Part shown: piece after piece, positions 43,220-52,220 of the stretch
How positions within the stretch are numbered: the stretch's first letter is position 1
How the letters are laid out: each line of letters begins with the position of its first letter
Assembly (NCBI RefSeq): GCF_016863255.1
Contig: NZ_BOON01000031.1
Coordinates: 1-64,000 of the forward strand
Direction of reading: 5' to 3'
Origin: Planosporangium mesophilum
GTDB lineage: Bacteria; Actinomycetota; Actinomycetes; Mycobacteriales; Micromonosporaceae
Length of the DNA: 64,000 nucleotides
Notes under the pieces: generated by a model
Told to the model about the DNA's origin: nothing
The model's database searches: none
The model's input: the letters and a program-made list of their open reading frames with translations, nothing else
Made by a program: the position numbers and the translations under genes

Positions 43220-44095
43220 GTGAGCCGCCGCGCCTGGCTGCAACTGCTCACCCTCGCCGCGCTATGGGGCGCGGTCTACCCGCTCATCGCGGTCGCCCTA
43301 CAGGGGTTTTCCCCAGTCGCGGTCGTCTTCGGCCGCGTCGCACTCGCCGCCTTGTTGCTCACTCCCCTTGCGGTCCACCGAAACGCGCTCCGGCCGTTAT
43401 GGAAGCACCCCCGCGCGATTATCGAGACTGTGCTCGTCCAGTCCACCGCGCCACTGCTGCTGCTTGCGTTCGGCCAGCAACACGTCGGCTCGGGCCTGGC
43501 CGGGATCCTCATCGGCGCCCAGCCCCTGTTCGTCGCGCTGCTGGCCAGCCGCTACGCTCCCGAAGAACGGCCGCAGGGCTGGAAAGGCAGGGCCGGCCTC
43601 ACCCTCGGGCTGCTCGGGCTGATCCTGATTTTCGGCGTCGACCTACGCGGTGGTCAGCTCGCTCTAGCTGGTGGATCCCTGGTATTGCTGGCGGCGGTCT
43701 GTTACGCGGGCGGCGCCATCATGATCCATCGCCGGCATGCAGATGCCCCACCCCTCGGCGTCGCCACGTCGGCCATGCTCGTCTCCACCGCTGCGCTGGC
43801 GATACCCACCGCGTTCAGCCTGCCCGCGCACATCCCGGGCGGCCGCGTGCTGGCCGCCCTGGCCGTCGTCGGCGTCGTATGCACTGGCGCGACTCTGGCC
43901 CTGTTCTATGCCCTCATCGTCCGCATCGGCCCGGCCCGCGCAGCCCTCGCCTTTTACCTGTCGCCCGGCTTCGCCGTCACATTTGGCGCCGTGTTCCTCT
44001 CCGAAACAATCACTCCGAGCGCGATCGCCGGCTTGTGCGCCATCGTTGTCGGGTCCCTCCTGGCCGCCCAACGGACCGAGCCCACGCCCCCGTAA
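43220..44095 (+). CDS. EamA/DMT-family permease
   Basis: 291 aa, ten hydrophobic segments in two EamA repeats (about residues 8-135 and 145-285). The first repeat has LWGAVYPLIAVALQGFSPVAVVFGRV; the second ends with FYLSPGFAVTFGAVFLSETITPSAIAGL, the family's SPxxxxxxxxxxLgE pattern. The start is the GTG at 43220, with only a weak SD. Likely exports amino acids or other small metabolites. Confidence 0.87.
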   Translation: MSRRAWLQLLTLAALWGAVYPLIAVALQGFSPVAVVFGRVALAALLLTPLAVHRNALRPLWKHPRAIIETVLVQSTAPLLLLAFGQQHVGSGLAGILIGAQPLFVALLASRYAPEERPQGWKGRAGLTLGLLGLILIFGVDLRGGQLALAGGSLVLLAAVCYAGGAIMIHRRHADAPPLGVATSAMLVSTAALAIPTAFSLPAHIPGGRVLAALAVVGVVCTGATLALFYALIVRIGPARAALAFYLSPGFAVTFGAVFLSETITPSAIAGLCAIVVGSLLAAQRTEPTPP

Positions 44096-44298
44096 GCCAG
44101 CCCGACCGGGCGGTTGCGTCGACCACCCCCAGCCGTCCTGACGACGGAACTCCTCGGGGCACTTGCTCTGCCGAGTGCACTCGATTCCTGCTCGGCAGGA
44201 TGCCAAGTCAGCAGTTGCCTGGCCCCAGGGGGTCACTTCAGTTGAGCCGACCGTAGCAGCCCGTACGAGGGAGTCATACGTCTGCTGCTTGCCGCGTA

Positions 44299-44430
44299 GG
44301 CCTGCCCAACGCTGAGATCGCTCGGCGGATCGGGATGACCCGGCAGACGGTGATCTCGTGGCGGGCCCGCTATGAGGCCGGAGGTACTGACGCCCTGACC
44401 GATCTTGCCCGCTCGGGTCGTCCGCCGGTG
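44299..44430 (+). pseudogene. IS630-family transposase remnant
   Basis: A 44-codon stretch reads GLPNAEIARRIGMTRQTVISWRARYEAGG and then DLARSGRPP, the N-terminal helix-turn-helix of IS630-type transposases. Just upstream, RLLLAA appears in another frame, so a frameshift precedes it. The DDE catalytic domain is absent and no terminal repeats are seen. The remnant lies antisense to the 3' end of the aminopeptidase gene. Confidence 0.7.
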
Positions 44431-45206
44431 GCGCCGTCCGTGGGGCGGCTGGTCAGGACCTGGGGGCCGGAAGCCGTGATGGCGACTGTGTGTTCGGAGT
44501 GGGCGGTGCGGGAGCCGTCGGCGGAGCGGATCGTCCAGCCGTCGTTATCGAACGTGATTTTGTCGGTGGAGCGGCAGAACCAGGGCTCGATGGCGATAGT
44601 GAGGCCGGGGTCGAGCTTCATGCCGCGGCGGGCGCGGCCGTTATTGGGGACGTGCGGGGCCTCGTGCATGGTGCGGCCGATGCCGTGGCCGCCGAACTCG
44701 GCGTTGACGCTGTAGCCGTAGGAGTGAGCGACCTCGCCGATCGCGGCGGAGATGTCGCCGAGGCGGCCGCCGGGCTGGGCGGCGGTGATGCCGGCCTGCA
44801 GTGCGACCTCGGTGGCCTCGATCAGCTTCAGGTCGGCCGGGTCGGGGGTGCCGACGATGACGGAGAGCGCGGAGTCGGCGACCCAGCCGTCGATGCCGAC
44901 CGCCATGTCGATGCTGAGCAGGTCACCGTCCCGCAAACCATAGTCGTGCGGCAGGCCGTGCAGCACCGCGTCGTTGACCGACAGGCACAGCACGTTGCGG
45001 AACGGTCCGCGGCCGAACGAAGGGGCGTAGTCCCAGTAGCAGGATTCGGCGCCGCGTTCGGAGATCCGGCGGCGGGCGTGGTGTTCGAGGTCCATCAGGT
45101 TGACGCCGACTGCGGCGACACCGCTCAGCTCGGCGAGCAGCTCACCGACGAACTGGCCGGTCACCGCCATCCGGCCGATCTCCTCGGCGGACTTGAGCTC
45201 GATCAC
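44370..45206 (-). CDS. map: Type I methionine aminopeptidase
   Basis: Removes the initiator Met from new proteins. 278 aa, cytoplasmic. Metal ligands: the Asp pair in SIDMAVGIDGWVADSALS, His in GGHGIGRTMHEAPHV, Glu in TIAIEPWF and Glu in AHSEHTVAI. The start is the GTG at 45206 (VIELKSAEEI). The C-terminal ~25 residues after QVLTSRP are Arg/Ser/Ala-rich and are encoded antisense to the IS630 remnant, so the original end of the gene was replaced. A second map gene elsewhere is likely. Confidence 0.9.
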   Translation of the reverse strand: MIELKSAEEIGRMAVTGQFVGELLAELSGVAAVGVNLMDLEHHARRRISERGAESCYWDYAPSFGRGPFRNVLCLSVNDAVLHGLPHDYGLRDGDLLSIDMAVGIDGWVADSALSVIVGTPDPADLKLIEATEVALQAGITAAQPGGRLGDISAAIGEVAHSYGYSVNAEFGGHGIGRTMHEAPHVPNNGRARRGMKLDPGLTIAIEPWFCRSTDKITFDNDGWTIRSADGSRTAHSEHTVAITASGPQVLTSRPTDGATGGRPERARSVRASVPPAS

Positions 45207-45228
45207 GACAGCCTCCCGCTCCGAATGC

Positions 45229-45242
45229 GGTATTTTTATACC
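45229..45242. promoter_or_regulatory. AT-rich palindrome between map and the small HTH gene
   Basis: GGTAT-TTTT-ATACC, a perfect inverted repeat in a 76-bp divergent spacer. It contains -10-like hexamers on both strands (TATTTT, TATAAA), so a protein bound here could control both genes. The neighbouring HTH protein is the obvious candidate. Confidence 0.55.
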
Positions 45243-45282
45243 ACGCCCGGTCGGGAATGCTCCGGAGGGATATCCTGCTGGC

Positions 45283-45549
45283 ATGGTTCGCCACCCACTC
45301 ACCGCCGAACAGATCGCAGCGGGCCAGCGCCTCGGAACCGCCCTCCGGGCCGCGCGGACCGGCCGCAGCCTCGTCGAGGTGGCCCTGGCAGCCGGCATCT
45401 CCCCCGAGACGCTGCGCAAGATCGAGGCGGGCCGCCTTCCCGCACCGGCGTTCGGCACCGTGGTCTGCCTCAGCCAGGCCCTCGACGTCCCCCTCAGCGA
45501 CCTGGCCGACGTCTGGCTGGCCGACATGCCCATCCGCCAGGCGTCCTAG
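45283..45549 (+). CDS. Small XRE-family helix-turn-helix regulator
   Basis: 88 aa. A single HTH domain: QIAAGQRLGTALRAARTGRSLVEVALAAGISPETLRKIEAGRLPAPAFGTVVCLSQALDVPLSDLADVW, nearly the entire protein. Start ATG at 45283; GGAGGG lies 14 nt upstream. Divergent from map, sharing the palindrome at 45229-45242. From memory, a small HTH gene next to a map paralogue is common in actinobacteria. Confidence 0.85.
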   Translation: MVRHPLTAEQIAAGQRLGTALRAARTGRSLVEVALAAGISPETLRKIEAGRLPAPAFGTVVCLSQALDVPLSDLADVWLADMPIRQAS

Positions 45550-45634
45550 AGACCAACCGCCGTGCCCGATACCCGGGAACGGACCGGCGGGCCGTTGCGT
45601 GAAGCTCCGACCCGCCGGACCTTGCAGGGGGTTC

Positions 45635-47521
45635 TTACGGGGCGGGGTACTCCGCGACGTACACGGGCTGGCCGATCTTCGTGGTGTCGGCCGGGCCACC
45701 CACGCCGTTGACGACGTGGTCGATCGTGCCGGCGCTGAGGTTGACCGTCATGATGTGGTGCAGCTTGACGCCCGGCGTCTGCGGTACCTCGAAACCGTTC
45801 TCCGTGTGGATCGACGGGTTGTTCTGGTTGAAGACGTACACGCCCGCGCCGTACAGATTGTGGTTCTTCACCAGGTCGCCGACCTTGTATCCGGCGTAGC
45901 CCTCGACGTCGCCGTTCATCCAGTCGGCCTGCGTCGGCGGGTCGTACGGCAGCTCGTTCTGGTACAGGATGGTCGTGCCCTTGTCGCCGTTCCAGACGGT
46001 GTTGTACCGCTGGAAATGCTCGACGAACAGGCCGGTTGCGGTCACGTTGTCGCCGTTGATGACGGCGCCGTAGCGGCCGGTGTTGGTGTTCCAGCGTTGC
46101 GTGTCGGTGAAGCCCTCGACGCCGTGGTCGCCGCGCCACACCCAGGTGTGGTCGATGAGCACGTTGTCGCTGTTGACCTCGAGCGCGATGTTCGCCTTGC
46201 CGACGTGCGGGCCGCCGACCCGGAAGTACACGTCGGACAGGGTGGTCGGGTTGCTGGCCTGGCTCAGCCCGTGGCCGTGCTGCTTGCCGACCCGCAGCAG
46301 GACCGGCGACTCCTTGAGCCCCGCGTCGATCGTGACACCGGCGACGATGACGCCGGGGACGCCGGCGACGTCGAGCGGGATCGAGCCGTCGACCGCGGTG
46401 AGGGTGGCGTGCCCGAGGCCGAGGACCACGGTGTTGGGGCGTCGCACCTCGATGCTCCGCGCGATGTCGTACACCCCGGGGGTGAGCAGCAGGTTCTTGC
46501 CCAGCGCGAGCTGGACGTTGATCGTCTTCACCGAGTCCGACGGCTTCGCGATGTAGAAGTCGGAGAGCGGAATGGTACGGCCCGGCGTCATGCCGTTGGC
46601 CCACGAGACGCCGCTGGTGTTCTTCTGGGCGGACGGCACGCGGACGTTGGCCGTGCCCTTCGCGTCGACGAAGAGGTACGGCTTCTCACGGCTCAGGGGG
46701 GTGGTGGCAAGCGTCGTGTACGGCGGGTTCGGGAAGGCGGCGTCGTTCGGAGCTCCGACGACGCCCGAGAAGACCTGGTTCCACACGCCGTTGGACCAGC
46801 CGGCAACCTCGCTGTTGCGGGTCAGCCATTGCTGCTGCGACCCGTTGTTGACGGACGGCAGCTTGGAGTCCGCGATGAAGCCGCCGCTGGCGTACTGCGG
46901 GCCGGCCGTGCAGTAGTCCATCAGCGACAGGTTGGCGCCGGTGATGTTGAGCCGGCGCAGCGACACCGCCTGGGAGACGGCCCAGAAGTTCGCCGTGGAC
47001 CGGCAGCCGTCCTGTCCGGCCGAGTTTACGTTGATCGACACGTTGGACAGGGTGCGCCAGAAGTTGACGAGCGCCAGGCAGTTGCTCGTACCGCCGTCGG
47101 CTAGGCAGCGGTTGTAGACCTCGACCTTGCCGTTGATGACGACATCGGTCGGCGAGGCGCCCAAGCCGGCGATCTCGGTGTAGTACCCGACCTTGATCTG
47201 CAGCGGTCGCTCGGCGGTGCCGTAGGTGCCGGGCTTGAACAGGAAGGCGTACCGGTTGGTGCCCATCTCGTTGTTGACCTGTGCCGCGTGCGTCGCGTCG
47301 AGCGCCGCCTGGATCTGGCTGACCGGCATGCTCGGGTCGAAGACCGTGACGTTCGGCCCGAAGTCCCGGGTACCGGAGTGCGGCGGGGAGGCCGCGGCGG
47401 CCGTCACCGTCGTGGCGGTCACGGTCGTCAGTACGAGGCCGAGCACCATGGCCAGGCCGATGAGCCGGCGGCTGGGGTGCGGCCTCGCGGGGTACCGGCT
47501 GCCATGCATCTGGGTCGTCAT
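45635..47521 (-). CDS. Secreted parallel beta-helix protein, GH55-like
   Basis: 628 aa. An N-terminal Sec signal (MTTQMHGSRYPARPHPSRR then a hydrophobic core ending AAAASPP) precedes FGPNVTVFDPSMPVSQIQAALDA and a long right-handed beta-helix with FLFKPGTYG, VVLGLGHATL and NQNNPSIHTENGFEV. I recall close relatives in Streptomyces under the misleading names 'adenylyl cyclase' or 'coagulation factor 5/8 type'; the fold suggests a polysaccharide hydrolase, and GH55 beta-1,3-glucanase is the nearest family I can name. No catalytic residue is assigned. A palindrome at 47683 may control it. Confidence 0.75.
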   Translation of the reverse strand: MTTQMHGSRYPARPHPSRRLIGLAMVLGLVLTTVTATTVTAAAASPPHSGTRDFGPNVTVFDPSMPVSQIQAALDATHAAQVNNEMGTNRYAFLFKPGTYGTAERPLQIKVGYYTEIAGLGASPTDVVINGKVEVYNRCLADGGTSNCLALVNFWRTLSNVSINVNSAGQDGCRSTANFWAVSQAVSLRRLNITGANLSLMDYCTAGPQYASGGFIADSKLPSVNNGSQQQWLTRNSEVAGWSNGVWNQVFSGVVGAPNDAAFPNPPYTTLATTPLSREKPYLFVDAKGTANVRVPSAQKNTSGVSWANGMTPGRTIPLSDFYIAKPSDSVKTINVQLALGKNLLLTPGVYDIARSIEVRRPNTVVLGLGHATLTAVDGSIPLDVAGVPGVIVAGVTIDAGLKESPVLLRVGKQHGHGLSQASNPTTLSDVYFRVGGPHVGKANIALEVNSDNVLIDHTWVWRGDHGVEGFTDTQRWNTNTGRYGAVINGDNVTATGLFVEHFQRYNTVWNGDKGTTILYQNELPYDPPTQADWMNGDVEGYAGYKVGDLVKNHNLYGAGVYVFNQNNPSIHTENGFEVPQTPGVKLHHIMTVNLSAGTIDHVVNGVGGPADTTKIGQPVYVAEYPAP

Positions 47522-47968
47522 GTGGTTCGTCCTCTCCGCCGGGCGAGCAGCGTCGGCTGGACAAGAAGCGTGGGGGTGGGACGGAGCAAGGGGGTTCGAC
47601 GAGCGCTATCGCGGGCCGAGATGGTTCACGGTTGACATCGACCTGTCTCTCCGGGGACTCGGCTGACAAGTCGGGCAGTCGTGAGAGCGCTCTCCCTACG
47701 ATGCCGACTCGGTTCAAGCCGTTGAAGATGTTGGATGGGATGTTTCTACCGTGTGAATCGGCTCCGCGCCATGCCCCCGGAGCTCTTGATTTCGGTACGG
47801 GCCGTGACTGCACGATATCGACCGGTTCACGCCAAGGACGGGTTCGGCGGTCCGGATCAGGCCGGGACGAAGTAGCGCAGCCACAGGTAGGGCGTGGCGG
47901 GCATTCGAGGACGCAGGCCATCCCCAGCCGGGACATCCGGCGGGGTCGTGTGCGGTTCCACGAGCCCT
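47522..47968. other. 447-bp gap between the beta-helix gene and the FDH stop
   Basis: No intact gene. It holds the beta-helix gene's upstream region with a LacI-type palindrome (47683-47694). Next to the FDH stop a 34-codon minus-strand frame (GTG at 47961 to TGA at 47857) begins 7 nt after the FDH stop with AGAGGG upstream and ends TPYLWLRYFVPA; it may be a scar of lost downstream FDH genes or chance. No beta or gamma FDH subunit is present. Confidence 0.5.
47683..47694. promoter_or_regulatory. LacI-type palindrome upstream of the beta-helix gene
   Basis: GAGAGCGCTCTC, a perfect 12-bp palindrome in GTGAGAGCGCTCTCCC, 161 bp upstream of the beta-helix start. It resembles the GGGAGCGCTCCC-type operators of actinobacterial LacI regulators such as CebR, which control secreted glycosidases. 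No LacI-family gene lies in the window. Confidence 0.5.
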
Positions 47969-50900
47969 CTACGGGCCCCCCGCGATACCGGCCCGGCGCC
48001 GGTAGTCGGCCACGTACTCCAGCAGCGCCTTGCCGGTGGGCCGGCGCCCGGGCCGGATGTCGCAGGTGCCGACCTTGCTCTCCTGGATCAGCACGTTCGG
48101 ATCGAGGGTGATGCCGAACAGGTCGTTGGCGGAGTCGCCGGTGGTCAGGCCCTCGCTGCCCCAGTGGTAGGGCAGCCAGATCTGGTGGATCACCCGGCCG
48201 TCCACCCGCAGCGGGGTGAGGCGGTCGGTGACGAGCACCCGCGCCTCGATGGCCGCCCGCGCCGTGACGACGTGCGCCCAGCCCAGGTGCTCCAGCCCCC
48301 GCTCGGCCGCCAGTTCCGGCGACACCTCCACGAACATCGCCGGTTGCAGCTCGGCCAGGTGCCCCACGGTGCGGCTCATGCCACCGGCGGTGTGGTGCTC
48401 GGTGAGCCGGCTGACGGCGAACACGTACGGGAACACCTCGGCGCGCCGGTCCGGCGCGCTCGGGTTGACCGGGTTGTCCTCCCGGTCGTACACCTTGCGG
48501 GTCGGATTGGCCTGCTGCTTGTACAGCGGATTGGACACCGGCGACTCGACCGGCTCGTAGTGCGTCGGCATCGGGCCGTCGATCAGCCCGGCCGGCACGA
48601 ACAGCCAGCCCTTCCCGTCGCCCTGCATGATGAACGCGTCGTCACCGGCGATGCCTTCGACCCCGGGAGTGCCCGGTTCCGGCCGGTACGACGGCGGCTT
48701 CGTCTTCTCGAAGTCGGGCACGTCGTGGCCGACCCACTCGCCCTTCTCGGCGTCCCACCAGACGTACGCCTTGCGCTCGCTCCACGGCCGCCCGTCCGGG
48801 TCGGCGGAGGCGCGGTTGTACAGCATGCGCCGGTTCGCCGGCCAGGCCCAACCCCACTCGCCGGCCACATAGTCCTGCTCCGTGCCGGGCTTGCGCCGGG
48901 CCGCCTGGTTGACGCCGTCCTTGTAGACCCCGGTGTAGATCCAGCAGCCGCCGACGGTGGAGCCGTCGTCTTTGAGCTCCATGAACGTCGACAGTGGACG
49001 GCCGGTGCCGACCTCGTACCCGTTGATCTCGCGCAGCACCGCCTCGGCGCTCGGCTCGTCGTGCTCCCCGTGCGTCGGGTAGTCCCAGGCCAGGTCGAGG
49101 ATCGGACGGTCCCGCCGCTCCGTCGAAGCGGCCAGCTTCTGCCGGATGATGCGGCCCAGGTGGTAGAAGAACCACAGCTCGGACCGGGCGTCGCCCGGCG
49201 GCTCGACGGCCTTCTCCCGCCACTGCAGCAGCCGCTGGGTCTGGGTGAAGGTGCCTTCCTTCTCCACATGGGACGCCGCCGGCATGAAGAACACCTCGGT
49301 GCGGCACTCCTCCGGTACGATCTCGCCGGTCTCGATCTCCGGGCTGTTCTTCCAGAACGTGGCACTCTCGATCATGAACAGGTCGCGTACGACCAGCCAG
49401 TCGAGGTTGGCCATGCCCAGCCGCTGCGCCTTGCCGTGCGCGGAGCCGACGGCCGGGTTCTGCCCCAGCAGGAAGTACCCCTTGATCTTGCCGTCGATCA
49501 TGCTGAGGACCTGCTGGTACGTGCCGTGGTCGCCGGTCAGGCGCGGCATGTACCCGTAGCAGAAGTCGTTCTCCGGCGTCGCCTTGTCGCCCCAGTACGC
49601 CTTGAGCAGGCTCGAGCAGAACGCTCCCGCGTTGTGCCAGAACCCCTTCTGCTCCGGGTGGCGGATGCTTTCGACCCAGTCGGAGTACGTGGCGTGCTGC
49701 TCGTGGTGCGGCATCGGCAGGTAGCCGGGCAGCAGGTTGAACAGCGTCGGGATGTCGGTCGAGCCCTGGATGCTGGCGTGCCCGCGCAGCGCCATGACAC
49801 CGCCACCCGGCCGCCCGGTGTTGCCCAGCAGCAGCTGGATGATCGCCCCGGCGCGGATGTACTGCACGCCCACGCTGTGCTGGGTCCAGCCCACCGAGTA
49901 CACCAGCGCGGTCGTGCGCTCCCGGCCGGAGTTCTCCGCCCAGGCCCGCGCGATGTCGAGGAACTTCTCCCGCGGGATACCGCAGACCTGCTCGACCACC
50001 TCGGGCGTGTAGCGCGCGTAGTGCCGCTTGAGGATCTGGTACACGCAGCGTGGGTGCTGCAGCGTCTCGTCGCGGTCGGGGTCGCTGGGCACCCCCGGAC
50101 CGTGCGACTCGTGCTGCAGCGCGCTGGCGGTCTCCCGCTGTGTCTGCGTGTCCTGCTGGTCGCCCTCGCCCTCGTGACCGTCGTAGTGCCAGCTCGACGG
50201 GTCGTAGGTCCGCGTCTCCGGATCGAAGCCGGAGAACAGGCCGTCGAGGTCCTCGGTGTCGCGGAAGTCCTCGCTGACGATCGACGCCGCGTTGGTGTAC
50301 GCGAGCACGTACTCCCGGAAGTCCAGGTCGTTGCTCAGGATGTAGTTGATCACGCCACCGAGGAACGCGATGTCCGAACCCGCGCGGATCGGCAGGAAGG
50401 TGTCCGCGACCGCGCTGGTACGCGTGAAGCGCGGATCGACGTGGATCACCCGGGCGCCGCGCCGCTTGGCCTCCATGACCCACTGGAAGCCCACCGGGTG
50501 GGCCTCGGCCATGTTGGAGCCCTGGATGATGATGCAGTCAGCGTTGGCGAGGTCCTGCAGGAAGTTCGTGGCGCCGCCGCGACCGAAGCTGGTCCCCAGA
50601 CCGGGGACGGTGGCGGAGTGTCAAATCCGGGCCTGGTTCTCGATCTGGATAGCCCCCACCGCCGTGAAGAGCTTCTTGATGAGGTAGTTCTCCTCGTTGT
50701 CCAGCGTCGCGCCACCGAGGCTGGAGATCCCGAGGGTACGGTTGAGCGGCCGACCCTCGTCGTCGACGTCCTCCCAGGTCGCGGCGCGGGCCGCGATGAC
50801 CCGGTCGGCGATCATGTCCATCGCCGTGTCGAGGTCGAGATCCTCCCACTCCGTCGAGTAGGGCCGGCGGTACTTGATCGTGGTCTGCCGCAGTGGGCTG

Positions 50901-51190
50901 GTCACCAGGCTCTTGCTCGCCGAGCCCTTGGGGCACAGGCGCCCCCGCGAGATCGGCGAATCCGGGTCGCCCTCGATCTGGGTGACCTGGCCGTCTTTGA
51001 CGAAGACCCGCTGGCCACAGCCCACCGCGCAGTACGGGCACACCGACCGGGCCATCGAGTCGGCCTTCCCGGTCCTGGCCGAAAGCTGCTCGGACCGCGG
51101 CGACCTGGCGGCCGTGCCCCGGCCGAGCGGGTCGGTGCCGGTCAGTTGACGATAGACCGGCCAGCCTTCGATCCAGGTACGCACACCCAT
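47969..51190 (-). CDS. fdh: Selenocysteine-containing formate dehydrogenase alpha subunit
   Basis: Oxidises formate to CO2 at a molybdenum or tungsten bis-pterin site. 1073 aa with UGA at codon 190 read as selenocysteine. The N-terminus has the [4Fe-4S] motif Cys51-x2-Cys54-x3-Cys58-x27-Cys86 (CPYCAVGC, RLCPKG); NQARI-U-HSATVPGLG is the active site with the conserved His after Sec; the frame continues with GGATNFLQDLANADCIIIQGSNMAEAHP. The start ATG at 51190 (MGVRTWIEGW) matches relatives as I remember them. There is no twin-arginine signal or membrane segment, so it is probably cytoplasmic. No FdhB, FdhC, selA/B/C/D or chaperone gene lies in the window. A frame stop at 50621 splits it for standard gene finders. 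Confidence 0.93.
50592..50623 (-). other. UGA selenocysteine codon and bacterial SECIS hairpin
   Basis: The UGA (50621-50623) is followed after 18 nt by GGUCU, the loop of a 6-bp hairpin GUCCCC-GGUCU-GGGGAC (50592-50608). Both the spacing and the GGUCU loop equal those of the E. coli fdhF SECIS as I recall it. The element lies inside the coding frame, as bacterial SECIS elements do, and would recruit SelB. Confidence 0.9.
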
Positions 51191-51220
51191 GGATCATGAA
51201 TACCACACAAGACTCGATGC

Positions 51221-51316
51221 GCCGAGCGGGTACGCGCCCTGGTCGGCATCGACTTGATCACCGACCCGGACGTACTGCTGGCCGGCGCGCTGCGGGACGC
51301 ATGCTTCCAGGAGTAG
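51221..51316 (+). pseudogene. 3' fragment of an unidentified gene
   Basis: A stretch with strongly G/C third positions reads ERVRALVGIDLITDPDVLLAGALRDACFQE and ends at TAG (51314-51316), 11 bp before the IclR start. No start codon or ribosome-binding site fits it, and the sequence before it is the FDH start region of the other strand. It looks like the tail of a gene whose front was lost. Family not recognised. Confidence 0.35.
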
Positions 51317-51327
51317 AACGGACACCG

Positions 51328-52071
51328 ATGAAGAGCGCGGACGAGACCCGGAGCGTGCTGGGCCGCGCGCTGGCGATCCTCGAGACGTTCAGCAACGAGC
51401 GGCCGGAGCAGACGCTAGGGATGATCACTCGGTCGACCGGCCTTCCCGCGGCGACGGTCCATCGACTGCTGGCCGAACTGGTGGGCTGGGGCGCGGTGGA
51501 GCGGGTGGGCCGGGGCCGCTACCAGGTCGGCATGCGGCTGTGGCAACTCGGCTCGCTCGCGCCGGGCGGCAGGGGCCTGCGCGATGCGGCGCTGCCGTTC
51601 CTCGAGGACCTGTTCGAGGCGACCCATCAGGTGGTGCACCTGGGCGTCCTCGACGGCCGGAGCGTGCTGTACGTGGAGAAGCTGATGGCGCGGCCCGAGG
51701 TGGAGGTCGTGTCCCGGGTGGGCCGGCGGCTGCCGCTGCACTCGACCGGCCCGGGCAAGGTGCTGCTCGCGTACGCCCCGCCCGTACTGTTCCACGAGGT
51801 CGTCGCCGCCGGCCTGCCCAGGCTGGCAACCAACACGATCACCGACCCGGACGTACTGCGGCAGACGTTGGCGGAGATCCGGAGGACCGGGTTCTGCGTG
51901 TCCCGCGACGAGATGACCCAGGGGGCGTCGTCGGTGGCGGCGCCCGTCTTCGGCCCCGGCCGCGACGTCGTCGCCAGTATCTCCGTCGTCGTACCGAGCA
52001 GCACGACGAACCTGCACTCGCTGGTGCCCGCGGTCCGGATGGCGGCCTCAGGCATCTCCCGCGCCCTGTAG
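51328..52071 (+). CDS. IclR-family transcriptional regulator
   Basis: 247 aa. Winged-helix HTH SVLGRALAILETFSNERPEQTLGMITRSTGLPAATVHRLLAELV, then the IclR effector-binding domain with RRLPLHSTGPGKVLLAY (the conserved TA/TGxGKA-like stretch), FCVSRDEMTQGASSVAAPVF and the C-terminal SISVVVPSS. Start ATG at 51328 with GGAGTAGAACGG upstream. It precedes the MFS and decarboxylase genes on the same strand and probably controls them, and possibly the divergent FDH gene. Confidence 0.9.
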   Translation: MKSADETRSVLGRALAILETFSNERPEQTLGMITRSTGLPAATVHRLLAELVGWGAVERVGRGRYQVGMRLWQLGSLAPGGRGLRDAALPFLEDLFEATHQVVHLGVLDGRSVLYVEKLMARPEVEVVSRVGRRLPLHSTGPGKVLLAYAPPVLFHEVVAAGLPRLATNTITDPDVLRQTLAEIRRTGFCVSRDEMTQGASSVAAPVFGPGRDVVASISVVVPSSTTNLHSLVPAVRMAASGISRAL

Positions 52072-52220
52072 TCAGTGCCGGGAGGTAACCCGCCCAGGGG
52101 CCACGGCCCATCTTCTTTTCCGTTGGGTGGGAGATCGGGTCGCGTGGATCCATGGTGCCCCGCACGCTCAGCCCAACACTCGTTCGGGGCGTGCCCCCCA
52201 CTCAGATTTCGGGAGCGTCG

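Noticed and set aside
44096-44298. Search for IS terminal repeats around the IS630 remnant
   Set aside because: An 8-bp inverted repeat (CTGCCGAG/CTCGGCAG) lies at about 44169-44200, but it does not pair with anything beyond the remnant, so it is not a transposon end.
50621-50623. Treating the FDH as two separate genes or a pseudogene
   Set aside because: Frame, active-site context and a correctly spaced SECIS hairpin all support selenocysteine decoding.
47894-51199. An 1101-codon + strand open frame opposite the FDH gene
   Set aside because: It mirrors the FDH coding strand (no stops because of GC bias) and has no recognisable domain; the minus strand carries all FDH motifs.
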